Shown: positions 1 to 7,500, counted from the stretch's first letter. The stretch: 8,143 bases of DNA from JBDSYA01 sp039925865 (GCA_039925865.1 JBDSYA010000319.1:1-8143), one strand, 5' to 3'. The notes: a model not told the origin generated them from the sequence alone. Made by a program: numbers and translations.

Positions 1-627
1 CCTTATGCTGTCAATGGTTCATTAAGAAATGCCGGGCAGGTTTGTGTATCAGTTGAAAGAATTTATGTTGAAGATAAAATTGCAAATGAATTTGAAAAAC
101 TGGTTCTGCAGGAAGTAAAAAAATACAGAGTGGGAAGCGGTTTTGATGATGTTGATATGGGGCCACTTGTTAGTGAAAATCAAAGAACACATGTCTTAAA
201 TCAAATCGAAGAAGCTAAGAAAAAAGGTGCAAAAATTTTATTCGGGGGTGAAAAAATAGATGGGGACGGATTTTTTATGCAGCCCACAGTAATGACAAAT
301 GTAAGTGAGAAGCACGATATAATGACACGGGAAACTTTTGGTCCTGTAATATGCATTCAACGGGTTCGAAATGCAGAGGAAGCCATAGAAAAATCCAATG
401 ATAGTGCTTTTGGTCTGGGTGCAACTGTTTGGACAAAGAATGTTGAAAAAGGCAGATTGATTGCTCAGAAAATTGAATCAGGAATGATAGGTGTTAATGG
501 CGGAATCGGCGGTGTCTCCGGAACGCCGTGGGTTGGCATCAAACAAAGCGGATTCGGGTACATTGGTTCAATTGATGGTATTAGACAATTTACGGTACCA
601 AAAAAGATATCGTACAAAAAGAAATGA
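1..627 (+). CDS. NAD(P)-dependent aldehyde dehydrogenase, 3' part only (5' end outside window)
   Basis: This is the C-terminal 208 residues of an aldehyde dehydrogenase, an enzyme that oxidises an aldehyde to its carboxylic acid with NAD+ or NADP+ in the cytoplasm. The reading frame is open from base 1. Visible residue 15 is the catalytic cysteine, in the family motif GQVCVSVER. Around residues 110-116 lies RETFGPV, the ExFGP motif whose Glu and Phe contact the cofactor. The tail GTPWVGIKQSGFG followed by IRQFT is the usual end of the family, ahead of a Lys-rich terminus. Family members have about 480-500 residues, so roughly 280, including the Rossmann fold and the general-base Glu, lie upstream. 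The substrate cannot be decided from this part; a semialdehyde or betaine-aldehyde type is possible. The gene ends 8 bases before the stop codon of the convergent YkgJ-type gene, with no terminator between them. Confidence 0.94.
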   Translation, partial: PYAVNGSLRNAGQVCVSVERIYVEDKIANEFEKLVLQEVKKYRVGSGFDDVDMGPLVSENQRTHVLNQIEEAKKKGAKILFGGEKIDGDGFFMQPTVMTNVSEKHDIMTRETFGPVICIQRVRNAEEAIEKSNDSAFGLGATVWTKNVEKGRLIAQKIESGMIGVNGGIGGVSGTPWVGIKQSGFGYIGSIDGIRQFTVPKKISYKKK

Positions 628-635
628 TTGTGGTT

Positions 636-1214
636 TTAAGAATTCAATATTGCTTCGGCGATAGTAGTTGAAGTTGTTACATTTTTTTCGAACTGTTCAT
701 TAAATTCGGTTTTAAAACTATCCCAAACCTTTCCGATAATAGACTGATTATGAATAAGATCATTATCAATTATTTCTTCCCCGGTCTTAAAATTTAATTC
801 ACATGCGTGTATGGTTGTTGGATTTTTATAATCATATATAGGAGGTCCGAATCTTCTGCAAATCAAGGGGCGACCATCATAAATTTTACAAGCTCCGAGC
901 TCACTCAAAGCAGGGCAGGGAAGTCGATTTTTTTGAGTAAATTCATCCTTGCTTATACCGTAAGTTTCCTGATTTTCTAAATAATCTTTCGCCTTTGACT
1001 TCAGTATATTTTTTTCTTCTTCCGGTAAAGAATTTATATATTGTTTAATCCTGAATTCGTCAATCAAAGTGATATTAAATATTTGATAACAGCATTGAAA
1101 ACAACCTTTGCAGCATTTTATTTTGCTGCCATGGATATCTAAATTTCTTTCAAACTCTAACTGTACAAGATTTGTAATTTCAGAATATTTATTTTGAAAG
1201 GTTTCAATATTCAT
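636..1214 (-). CDS. YkgJ-family cysteine cluster (CxxCxxCC) protein
   Basis: This 192-residue soluble protein has the signature of the YkgJ/UPF0153 family, thought to bind zinc or iron, with no settled biochemical role. The N-terminal cluster is C34-C35-x2-C38-x2-C41-C42. The second half is LPCPAL (C100), C109, then KIYDGRPLICRRFG (C119) and a further C138; the string 'C..Y..RP..CR.FG' is diagnostic. There is no signal peptide or membrane segment, so it should be cytoplasmic. It is the second gene of a - strand operon, 16 bases after the MerC-domain gene. No Shine-Dalgarno sequence precedes its ATG, so translation may depend on coupling or on leaderless-like AT-rich initiation. The pairing with a MerC-type membrane protein and a metal-type operator upstream suggests a role in handling a metal, which is inference. 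The family call is firm; the function is not. Confidence 0.87.
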   Translation of the reverse strand: MNIETFQNKYSEITNLVQLEFERNLDIHGSKIKCCKGCFQCCYQIFNITLIDEFRIKQYINSLPEEEKNILKSKAKDYLENQETYGISKDEFTQKNRLPCPALSELGACKIYDGRPLICRRFGPPIYDYKNPTTIHACELNFKTGEEIIDNDLIHNQSIIGKVWDSFKTEFNEQFEKNVTTSTTIAEAILNS

Positions 1215-1230
1215 TAGACATTTTAGCTAA

Positions 1231-1701
1231 TTACAACTGATTAAGATTCTGTTTAATGCAGGAAGATACTGTATTTTTCTTTGAAAGACTTCTGTTAATG
1301 AAGTGAGAAAGGGCTATTAATAATGCACCCAAAGGAGCAATCAAGAATAATAATGCATCTTCAGTTGTACTTTCCAAAATCGATTTATTATCAATGGAGT
1401 GATCATGAAAGAAAAAATGACCGGCAACTATCAAAACCAGCCCGATGACAAAAATTGCAAATGGATATGCTTTTCGGTGATGTTTGAAGTAACCGTGTTT
1501 GAATGTATAAAAACCAATCAGCATACTGGAAAATATTACTGAGTATTCAATAATTGGATTTGCAATAATTTCTAAACCTAAAAGTGGCAGAAATAGAATA
1601 ATAAAAGGCATTAATGCGCAATGTATTGCGCAGATAGTTGACGCAGAAAAACCGATGAGGTCAAGTTTTAATGCCAGATTATGTTTAATATTATTTATCA
1701 T
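1231..1701 (-). CDS. MerC-domain integral membrane protein
   Basis: This 156-residue protein has four likely membrane segments (about residues 15-43, 48-67, 79-98 and 116-135). The first contains LDLIGFSASTICAIHCALMP, with the C24-A-I-H27-C28 pair in the membrane that marks MerC-domain (PF03203) proteins. Histidines cluster in two loops (H69, H74, H75; H95, H99, H101), and the end carries SHFIN followed by C148. True MerC carries Hg(II) across the inner membrane, but MerC-domain proteins of the Bacteroidota type usually sit away from mer operons and their cargo is unproven. No merA, merR, merT or merP is visible here. It is the first gene of a two-gene operon with the YkgJ-type protein downstream. 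A perfect dyad 11 bases before the ATG is a likely operator for a metal-sensing repressor. No Shine-Dalgarno sequence is seen. Transport of zinc, copper or mercury is possible; the sequence does not say which. Confidence 0.85.
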   Translation of the reverse strand: MINNIKHNLALKLDLIGFSASTICAIHCALMPFIILFLPLLGLEIIANPIIEYSVIFSSMLIGFYTFKHGYFKHHRKAYPFAIFVIGLVLIVAGHFFFHDHSIDNKSILESTTEDALLFLIAPLGALLIALSHFINRSLSKKNTVSSCIKQNLNQL

Positions 1702-1712
1702 TGAATTTCAAA

Positions 1713-1729
1713 TTGCAAATCGTTTGCAA
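1713..1729. promoter_or_regulatory. Perfect dyad TTGCAAA-TCG-TTTGCAA, likely Fur-family operator
   Basis: Two 7-base arms, TTGCAAA and TTTGCAA, are exact reverse complements around a 3-base centre. This equals TTGCAA-N5-TTGCAA, the same form as the binding box described for the nickel-responsive Fur-family regulator Nur of Streptomyces. It lies 12-28 bases upstream of the MerC-domain start codon and overlaps a plausible -10 element, the position expected for a repressor site. The DUF4126 gene starts about 155 bases away on the other side, so control of that gene is less likely. The regulator gene is not in the window. The dyad is seen directly; its assignment to a Fur-family metal sensor is inference. 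Confidence 0.55.
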
Positions 1730-1756
1730 GATAGAATTTTAGGATTGTTAAAACAA
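1728..1756 (-). promoter_or_regulatory. Candidate promoter of the MerC/YkgJ-type operon
   Basis: Read on the - strand there is TTGTTT, a 17-base spacer and TATCTT, with transcription expected to begin inside the dyad just downstream. The -10 matches four of six consensus bases and the -35 three of six, so the call rests mainly on spacing and on overlap with the operator-like dyad. Confidence 0.3.
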
Positions 1757-1884
1757 GTTTTTTCATTATGCCAAATTTTTAATGTCGCTGGTAAATCTAA
1801 AATATTTCAGTTTTAAAATATTAATTTGTTTAATCTTTTTAAATCGAAGGTGATTAATTATTTTAATTAAATTAATTTTTATAA

Positions 1885-2448
1885 ATGGATGTGATCTCAG
1901 GTTTAGTCATGGGGCTTTCATTGAGCGCCGCAAGCGGATTTAGAATATTTATACCATTCTTAATACTAAGCATTGCTTCTTTAGCAGGCTGGACAGATGC
2001 TTTAAAATCATCTGAATGGATTGCAACGTATCCCGCAATGATAATATTTGGTTTTCTATCATTATTGGAAATTATTGGATATTATTGTCCATGGATTGAT
2101 AATATGCTTGATCTGATTTCAACACCAGTTTCAATTATAACCGGAACAGTGTTAGCAAGTTCAGTAATGATTGAATCTGATCCTTTCTCAAAATGGGTGT
2201 TAGCAATTTTATTAGGGGGAGGTGTGGCATTGAATATTCAATTATTGACAGTCAAAGCAAGAGCACTATCCTCAGTATTTTCTAATGGTAAAGGAAATCA
2301 AATAATTGCGAGTATAGAAATAATATCTTCAATTATTATTTCTATACTTGCAATTGTTATTTCACCGTTGGCTGTAATACTTTCCTCTTCGATTGTTTAT
2401 TTAATTTATTTAAAAATTGTAAAACAGGATAATGTAAAAAAAACATAA
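1885..2448 (+). CDS. DUF4126 family multi-pass membrane protein
   Basis: This 187-residue hydrophobic protein has about five membrane segments (roughly residues 4-35, 46-68, 75-96, 104-124 and 140-180) and a short basic tail (KIVKQDNVKK). Its N-terminal stretch GLVMGLSLSAASGFRIFIPF matches the opening of the DUF4126 family, whose members start with a Gly/Ala-rich helix ending in a Gly-(Arg/Leu)-x-(Phe/Tyr)-x-Pro turn. No function is established for the family and no catalytic motif is visible. It stands alone: divergent from the MerC/YkgJ operon across a 183-base AT-rich spacer and followed by 244 bases without a gene. The ATG is preceded by a run of T and A with no Shine-Dalgarno sequence; it fits the family start, since residue 1 lies only a few residues before the conserved helix. 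The family call is fairly sure; the role is unknown. Confidence 0.8.
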   Translation: MDVISGLVMGLSLSAASGFRIFIPFLILSIASLAGWTDALKSSEWIATYPAMIIFGFLSLLEIIGYYCPWIDNMLDLISTPVSIITGTVLASSVMIESDPFSKWVLAILLGGGVALNIQLLTVKARALSSVFSNGKGNQIIASIEIISSIIISILAIVISPLAVILSSSIVYLIYLKIVKQDNVKKT

Positions 2449-2468
2449 TAAGATCGCAAAAGATCTTA
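2449..2468 (+). terminator. Weak hairpin after the DUF4126 gene
   Basis: TAAGATC and GATCTTA can pair (7 bp) around the loop GCAAAA directly after the stop codon. There is no U-tract behind it, so it would be a poor intrinsic terminator and may only stabilise the mRNA end. The rest of the spacer up to 2664 is very AT-rich and holds no open frame of note on either strand; I see nothing else there. Confidence 0.3.
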
Positions 2469-2664
2469 AGTTATTGATAAGGAAAAAAAACACTTAAAAT
2501 AAATTTTACTTCCTGTAGAAATTCATTTAATGATTTATCGATTTTTTTTTGGATTTGAAAATAATTAATCAAAATATTATTAGTTTTCTGAGACAATGAT
2601 TCATTCTTTTTGAAAACTTTGACTGTTTTATTTTTTTGAAAAATGTTATTTTAGTTATACCATT

Positions 2665-2685
2665 GTTCAAAGAAGATTTTTGAAC
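2665..2685. repeat. Inverted repeat GTTCAAA-N7-TTTGAAC just before tRNA-Leu
   Basis: Two exact 7-base arms lie around a 7-base spacer and end 7 bases before the mature tRNA 5' end. It can form a hairpin in the tRNA precursor leader or serve as a protein-binding dyad. A TATACC at 2656-2661 could be the -10 of the tRNA promoter, which would put the start of transcription within the left arm; no good -35 at 17 bases is seen. Confidence 0.4.
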
Positions 2686-2692
2686 TTACATT

Positions 2693-2779
2693 GCGAGAAT
2701 GGCGGAATTGGTATACGCACCATCTTGAGGGGGTGGCGCTGGAAACGGCGTGAGGGTTCGAGTCCCTCTTCTCGCACCA
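2693..2779 (+). tRNA. tRNA-Leu (anticodon GAG), CCA end encoded
   Basis: An 87-base class II tRNA folds completely. The acceptor arms GCGAGAA and TTCTCGC pair over 7 bp, followed by discriminator A and an encoded CCA. The D arm is GCG/CGC, with GG in the loop. The anticodon stem CCATC/GGTGG carries the loop TTGAGGG, giving anticodon GAG at 2727-2729, which reads the leucine codons CUC and CUU. A long variable arm of about 15 bases, as leucine tRNAs have, precedes the T arm GAGGG-TTCGAGT-CCCTC. It stands alone, 108 bases ahead of rpsF. No terminator is visible between them, so read-through into the ribosomal cluster is possible. Confidence 0.97.
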
Positions 2780-2887
2780 CTTTGTTGAATTGCATTATCA
2801 ATTATCTTGATTATTATGAATAATGGTGATATATTTGAAGCTTTAGTTCACAAAAATCCAATTTTACTTATAACTTAATAAATAACC

Positions 2888-3325
2888 TTGAGCAAAAGAT
2901 ATTACGAATCTTATATCATTATTGATGGTAATTTAGATGATGCCGCAATTGATGAAGAAATAAAAAAGTATGAATCTTTTTTTACAAAGAATGAGATCGA
3001 TATAAATAATATTGATAATATTGGAAGAAAAAGGCTTTCATATCCCATCAAAAAGAAGCAAAATGGTTTTTATGTTTGCTTTGAAATTTCCGCCCCACCT
3101 CAAATCATAACAAAACTTGAACGAACGTACATATTAGATGAGAATGTATTAAGATATCTTACAGTTTATATGTCTCCAAAAACATTGAGGGAAAAAGATG
3201 AACATCTTAAGAACAGAGCAATAATACAATCAAAGTATGAAGAAACAAAAAATAATCTGGCTGCTGCTGCTGAAAACGGAGTTCTGGCACCTGAAGCTTC
3301 AGAAACTTCTGAAGTGAAGAATTAA
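2888..3325 (+). CDS. rpsF: 30S ribosomal protein bS6
   Basis: bS6 is a small-subunit protein of the 30S platform, where it binds 16S rRNA together with bS18. The 145 residues show the family pattern: YYESYIIID at the first strand, GRKRLSYPIKKKQNGFYVCF at residues 46-65, and the second helix and strand ERTYILDENVLRYLTV at 78-93. A charged and Ala/Glu-rich tail follows (about 96-145), making it longer than the roughly 95-135 residues common in the family. The start is TTG; an in-frame TAA lies 9 bases upstream (2879-2881), so no earlier ATG is possible, and TTG gives the expected N-terminus. No Shine-Dalgarno sequence precedes it. It opens an rpsF-ssb-rplI cluster. I find no CCG in the 108-base leader, the element typical of S6:S18-binding leader RNAs, in keeping with the missing rpsR. 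Confidence 0.96.
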   Translation: MSKRYYESYIIIDGNLDDAAIDEEIKKYESFFTKNEIDINNIDNIGRKRLSYPIKKKQNGFYVCFEISAPPQIITKLERTYILDENVLRYLTVYMSPKTLREKDEHLKNRAIIQSKYEETKNNLAAAAENGVLAPEASETSEVKN

Positions 3326-3364
3326 AATATTCTAATTAATTAATAATAAACCTATAAATATTTT

Positions 3365-3369
3365 GGAGG
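3365..3369 (+). promoter_or_regulatory. Strong Shine-Dalgarno sequence GGAGG for ssb
   Basis: GGAGG sits 6 bases before the ATG of ssb. It stands out because nearly every other gene in the window lacks any such sequence, so ssb is probably translated more efficiently than, and independently of, rpsF upstream. Confidence 0.88.
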
Positions 3370-3375
3370 AAAAAC

Positions 3376-3837
3376 ATGGCTGATTTCAAGATGCCTGAAC
3401 TAAATTCTGTAGTTATAGCCGGAAATCTCACAAAGGACCCAATTTTCAGACAAACAACTTCCGGAACACCTGTTGTAAATTTCTCTATTGCCAGTAATAG
3501 AAGGTTCAAAGATAAGAATGAGGAATGGAAGGAAGATGTTTGTTACGTTGGCATAGTTGCATGGAACAGACTTGCTGATAGTTGTAAAGATAGATTAAAA
3601 AAAGGAAATGCAGTTCTGGTAGATGGTGAGCTTCAAAGCAGAACTTTTAAAACTGAAGATGGCACGAATAGAACCATTGTTGAAATAAAAGCCAGGAGAA
3701 TTCAATTTTTGAATAAAAGAGGCGGAGTTGCTACAATGGAAAAAGAAGATGATATTACATCTTTCACAGATGATTCTTTTGATTCTTTGCTTTCACCTGA
3801 AGATTCAGATCTAATAAAAGGAAACAGCGCTAAATAA
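3376..3837 (+). CDS. ssb: Single-stranded DNA-binding protein (SSB)
   Basis: SSB coats single-stranded DNA in replication, repair and recombination. Residues about 8-115 form the OB fold: LNSVVIAGNLTKDPIFRQT, then VVNFSIASNRRF, the EDVCYVGIVAWNRLADSC strand-helix, and the KKGNAVLVDGELQSRTFKTEDG hairpin ending in VEIKARRIQFL. The disordered tail is short (about 116-153) and acidic. It does not end in the usual Asp/Glu-rich tip with Pro-Phe that recruits partner proteins; the last residues are DLIKGNSAK. The closest match is an internal DDITSF at 125-130. Length (153) is normal to short. It lies 50 bases after rpsF and has its own strong GGAGG. The coding end is followed by a hairpin terminator. 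A cluster copy next to rpsF is usually the housekeeping SSB, which makes the altered tip notable. Confidence 0.95.
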   Translation: MADFKMPELNSVVIAGNLTKDPIFRQTTSGTPVVNFSIASNRRFKDKNEEWKEDVCYVGIVAWNRLADSCKDRLKKGNAVLVDGELQSRTFKTEDGTNRTIVEIKARRIQFLNKRGGVATMEKEDDITSFTDDSFDSLLSPEDSDLIKGNSAK

Positions 3838-3854
3838 TTTTATATTTATATTTC

Positions 3855-3886
3855 AAAAGGGTGAGAGTTTATCTCCACCCTTTTTT
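3855..3886 (+). terminator. Hairpin with U-tract between ssb and rplI
   Basis: AAAAGGGTG(A)GAG pairs with CTCCACCCTTTT: 12 bp with one bulged A at 3864 and a 5-base loop TTTAT, followed by a run of six T. This is a good intrinsic terminator for transcripts from rpsF-ssb. Only 26 bases separate it from the rplI start, too few for a complete promoter beyond the hairpin. rplI must therefore depend on read-through, on RNA processing, or on a promoter inside the end of ssb. Confidence 0.8.
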
Positions 3887-3912
3887 CTATTAATTACAAA
3901 TAATCAATAATA

Positions 3913-4452
3913 ATGAAAGTCATTTTAAAACAGGATCATGAACTGCTTGGAGATCAAGGTCAGATCGTAGATGTAAAAAATGGGTATGCAAGAAATTATT
4001 TAATTCCGAAGGGGTTTGCAACAACTGCCAACGCATCTAACCTTAAAACTTTTGAAGAAGTGAAAAGGCAGAAGGGCCGAAAAGTAAAAAAAGAAACAGA
4101 TGATGCTGAAAAACTTGCTTCTGAAATTGAAGGTAATTCAATAAATATTTTTGTCAAAACAGGAGAAGATGACAGGGTCTTTGGATCGGTGACTTCTCAA
4201 ATGATTTATGATGCTTTAGTTGAAAAAGGATTTACCAGTGTTGATAAAAAGAAAATTATCTTGAAAGAACAAATAAAATCTTTAGGCGAACATGAAGTTG
4301 AGGTAAAACTTCAGCATTCAATTATAGCCAAAATTAAAGTTAATGTTTTAAATGAAAAAAGCGAGGATGCACCATCTCCTTCCACTGATGAAGATGAACA
4401 AGTGGCGATTGATAAACAGGACTTAGTTAATGAGGAAGAAAAAGTTTCTTAA
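3913..4452 (+). CDS. rplI: 50S ribosomal protein bL9
   Basis: bL9 binds 23S rRNA at the base of the L1 stalk and helps keep the reading frame. Residues 1-36 carry the classical N-domain signature MKVILKQD followed by G-Q-I-V-x-V-K-N-G-Y-A-R-N-Y-L-I-P-K-G-F-A. The basic connecting helix (KRQKGRKVKKE) lies near residues 50-62 and the C-terminal domain at about 75-147 (SINIFVKTGEDDRVFGSVTSQ). Beyond residue 147, where the family normally ends, it has about 32 extra residues rich in Asp, Glu and Ser. The ATG fits the family N-terminus exactly, and no Shine-Dalgarno sequence is present. A terminator-like hairpin separates it from ssb, and the usual neighbour rpsR is absent. A bidirectional terminator follows. 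Confidence 0.97.
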   Translation: MKVILKQDHELLGDQGQIVDVKNGYARNYLIPKGFATTANASNLKTFEEVKRQKGRKVKKETDDAEKLASEIEGNSINIFVKTGEDDRVFGSVTSQMIYDALVEKGFTSVDKKKIILKEQIKSLGEHEVEVKLQHSIIAKIKVNVLNEKSEDAPSPSTDEDEQVAIDKQDLVNEEEKVS

Positions 4453-4470
4453 TTAATTATATAGTTACAA

Positions 4471-4509
4471 TAAAAAAACCTGCAGATTAATGATTTGCAG
4501 GTTTTTTTA
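4471..4509. terminator. Bidirectional intrinsic terminator between rplI and the convergent barrel gene
   Basis: TAAAAAAACCTGCA and TGCAGGTTTTTTTA are exact 14-base reverse complements around an 11-base loop. The GC-rich core CCTGCA is flanked by A7 on one side and T7 on the other, so each strand ends its hairpin in a U-tract. It can end both the rplI transcript (+) and the long - strand gene whose stop lies 19 bases further on. Confidence 0.9.
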
Positions 4510-4527
4510 TTTAGGAGAAATTATTTA

Positions 4528-7500
4528 TTAGAAATTATAACCTAAAGAAATATAATATTTTGGTTTAGAGAATTTGTCAAGATCATAACTCCAGGCCACA
4601 TCAAACTTAAACGGAAATCCAAAAACATTGGCACGTGCTCCAAAACCAGTTCCGAGTAAAAGATCATTTGTTCTGACTTTGCCATCAGTACCTCTACTGA
4701 ATAACTTTAAGGCATCATTTTTTGACCAAGCAGTACCTGCGTCAATAAAAGTTACTCCTTCAATATTTGCAAATCCCAGAGGCAATGCTCCAAATATTAA
4801 ATATTTGAATAAAGGAAATCGCATTTCTAAATTAAGAATCGAATATTTCGAACCAGATAACCGGTCATAATTAAATCCTCTGAGAGGCAAGCCCGGTGAA
4901 GAGAATGCAAATTCCTCAATATTTGAAATGGGAAGATTATTATTATGATACTCTCTATTGATCCAATTATCTGTTCCGCCGATAAAGAATCTTTGCGGAT
5001 TAGGTCCCATACTAACCCCACCGGATAATCGAGTTACAAATGTATAATCATTTCCAAGTTTTATATAATTTCTTATGTCACCTAATACTGATCCAAATCC
5101 TATTCCTCCCGATCCAAGCTTTGGAGAGCCCAACAGCGTAAGGTTATACCTTGTTCCAGAAACTGGTGCAGTGTATCCAAATACTGTATTATCATGAACA
5201 AAACTAAAAGAAGGGATCATTAAAGTTTTTCTCGATACAGGATCAATTGAAAGATCCAGGTTTTCCCGTGAAACATGTTCAACAGAAACATTACCTTCCA
5301 CTCTTTTAAATCTTGAGATTGGATATGAAACTGATACATTTCCACCTAAAGTTCTGTATCGGTAAAGATAATCTATTACATTATTCCCATATGTAATAAA
5401 TCTGGCTGTATGAAATAATGCAAATCCGTAATCGATTCGTTTTGGTAGATAATAATATGCAACAGCATAATCACTATTTTTTAAATCGATCACCATAGAT
5501 GTCTGAATATATATTCTGTGATTGCCAAGCATGTCACTTAATGCAACCTGAGCAACTCCCTGCAATCCATAGAAAGATGTATAATTAGCATTACCGTAAA
5601 CAATATCAGGTGAAAATTTAATTTTATAATTTTTTATTCTAAATGAACCATCCGGATTTACGTTATCAGCAATTTTGAAATTTAAGTTGTCATAATACGA
5701 AGTATCAGATTTAATGTCCTTGAGAGTTTTCGGTGAATCAAAACTAATTTTCACATCATCGCCATAATGCTTCGATGAATCTGAATTGTTCTGAGCTACA
5801 GTAGTATCGGATTCGTTTATTGATTGAGATGTAGAATCTACAATTTTTTCTTCCGAATTATTTCCAAGAACTCCGTTTGAATCAAGAAAAAAGACTGTAT
5901 CCTTTTTTACAATGTTTAGCGTATCAAATTCTTTATTGTGTTCCCATCCAAATTTATTAGCAAAGTCCAGACTTTTCTTCTGGTATTCAGTAAGTTCCAG
6001 CTCTTTTAAGCCCAGATTTCTTTCAAAAGGATTATCAATCGAAAATATATCAAAACCACCTTTGTTAAGTGAAACAAATAAAAGCTTTTTGCCATCTTTT
6101 GATAATGATAACTGGTCAATTGGGTTAAGCGCATTGGTTATTGGCCTGTCAACTCTTACTCCTGCAGAATCTATTTCCCTCACATAAATATTACTGATGC
6201 CATTTTTATCTGATATATATAATATTTTTTGTCCATCTGAACTCATCTGTGCGTAGCTTTCAGTAGCATCTTTAGTTTCACTTAACCTGTTCATTTCTTT
6301 AGTATTGATGTCAATAGAGTAATAATCAGTATTCGAATAATCATATTTCCACATCTTAAGATCCTTTGGTATAGAATTTTTATCAGTATAATTGCCCCGG
6401 TCGGAAGTAAAAAAAATATTTTTACCATCTGCGGACCAGGTAGGGTTTGCGTCGGAAAAAAGATCATCCGTTAAGGCTTCGAGCTTTTTGGAATTTACAT
6501 CATACAAATATAGATTTGATCTATCTTCTTTAGCTCCAATAAAAGCTATTTTATTTCCTACCGGACCCCAGCTTACGTAATATACTGCATCAAATTTTAC
6601 GGGAATTTCTACTCTGTCTTCGGTATTAATGTCAATTAAATAAATTGCATCCCTATCACCTGATTTTACACTGATGGCTAATTTTCGACCGTCAGGCGAC
6701 CATGATAATCCTGGAGTTAATATATGAAGCTCTTCAAAATCGGTGTTGTTGTTTCCCTCAATAACCTTTTTAATAATCTGACCATTTTTTGTTTTAGCAA
6801 TGTACACATCAAACAGATCATCTTTATTTGACATAAATGCAAATTTATCCCCGTCTGGAGAAATTGCAGGAGCTATATTATAAAATCCACCATCCTTTTC
6901 ATGATTGGTTAATTGTTTAGCAAAGTCTTTTACATCTTCCCTGATTTTAAGATCCGGCCAATACATTTTTTTTAAGTAAGACTGCCATTTCTCGTTTAGT
7001 TTTTCAAGATCAAGTTTGAATGTTTCTTTGAATCCCTGATCAACATCACCAAATGTTTTAATATTATTCATTAATATTCCAAGCTTATCTTCGCCGTAGG
7101 TATCTGCAAGAAACGCGAAAAAGCTTTGACCGCCACGATATGAAAAATAACCACTTATATACTCTAACGGGGGTACATAGTTATTTATCGTTGCATCACG
7201 CATAAACATATCTGTAGCTTTGTCCAGGCCATAAAGACTTTGAACTTCTGCCATTCCTTCGCTAAACCAAATCGGAAATGATAGTGTAATATTCTTTGAA
7301 ATAATATTCTGTATTGACCCTCCATAAAACATATCATTCATAAATCCATGGAGCAGTTCGTGATGTATTACATGTCTGAATTTTTCATAGTCGCCTTCAA
7401 ATGGTATAACTATTCTATTCTTAAAAAGCTCAGTAACTCCTCCAACTCCTTCAGGAAGAAATTCATCAACTACATTATTTTGCTGGAAATCAATATGTGA

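Noticed and set aside
628..635. A shared terminator between the aldehyde dehydrogenase gene and the convergent YkgJ-type gene
   Set aside because: Only 8 bases lie between the two stop codons and no hairpin is found there or just inside the coding ends.
1231..1701. A mercury resistance operon
   Set aside because: Only the MerC domain is present; merA, merR, merT and merP are not in the window, and the upstream dyad does not look like a MerR site with a 19-base promoter spacer.
1790..1830. Inverted repeat AATATTT/AAATATT in the divergent spacer
   Set aside because: It consists only of A and T in very AT-rich DNA, so chance is a sufficient explanation.
2449..2692. A small gene or RNA in the spacer before tRNA-Leu
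   Set aside because: The longest frames starting with ATG are about a dozen codons, and apart from the two short inverted repeats listed no stable fold was seen.
4628..4870. Open frame of 80 codons on the + strand inside the barrel gene
   Set aside because: It is antisense to a well-supported coding region, has no start signal, and its protein resembles nothing; the same holds for the + strand frames at 5912-6187 and 6392-6580 and the - strand frame at 4827-5021.
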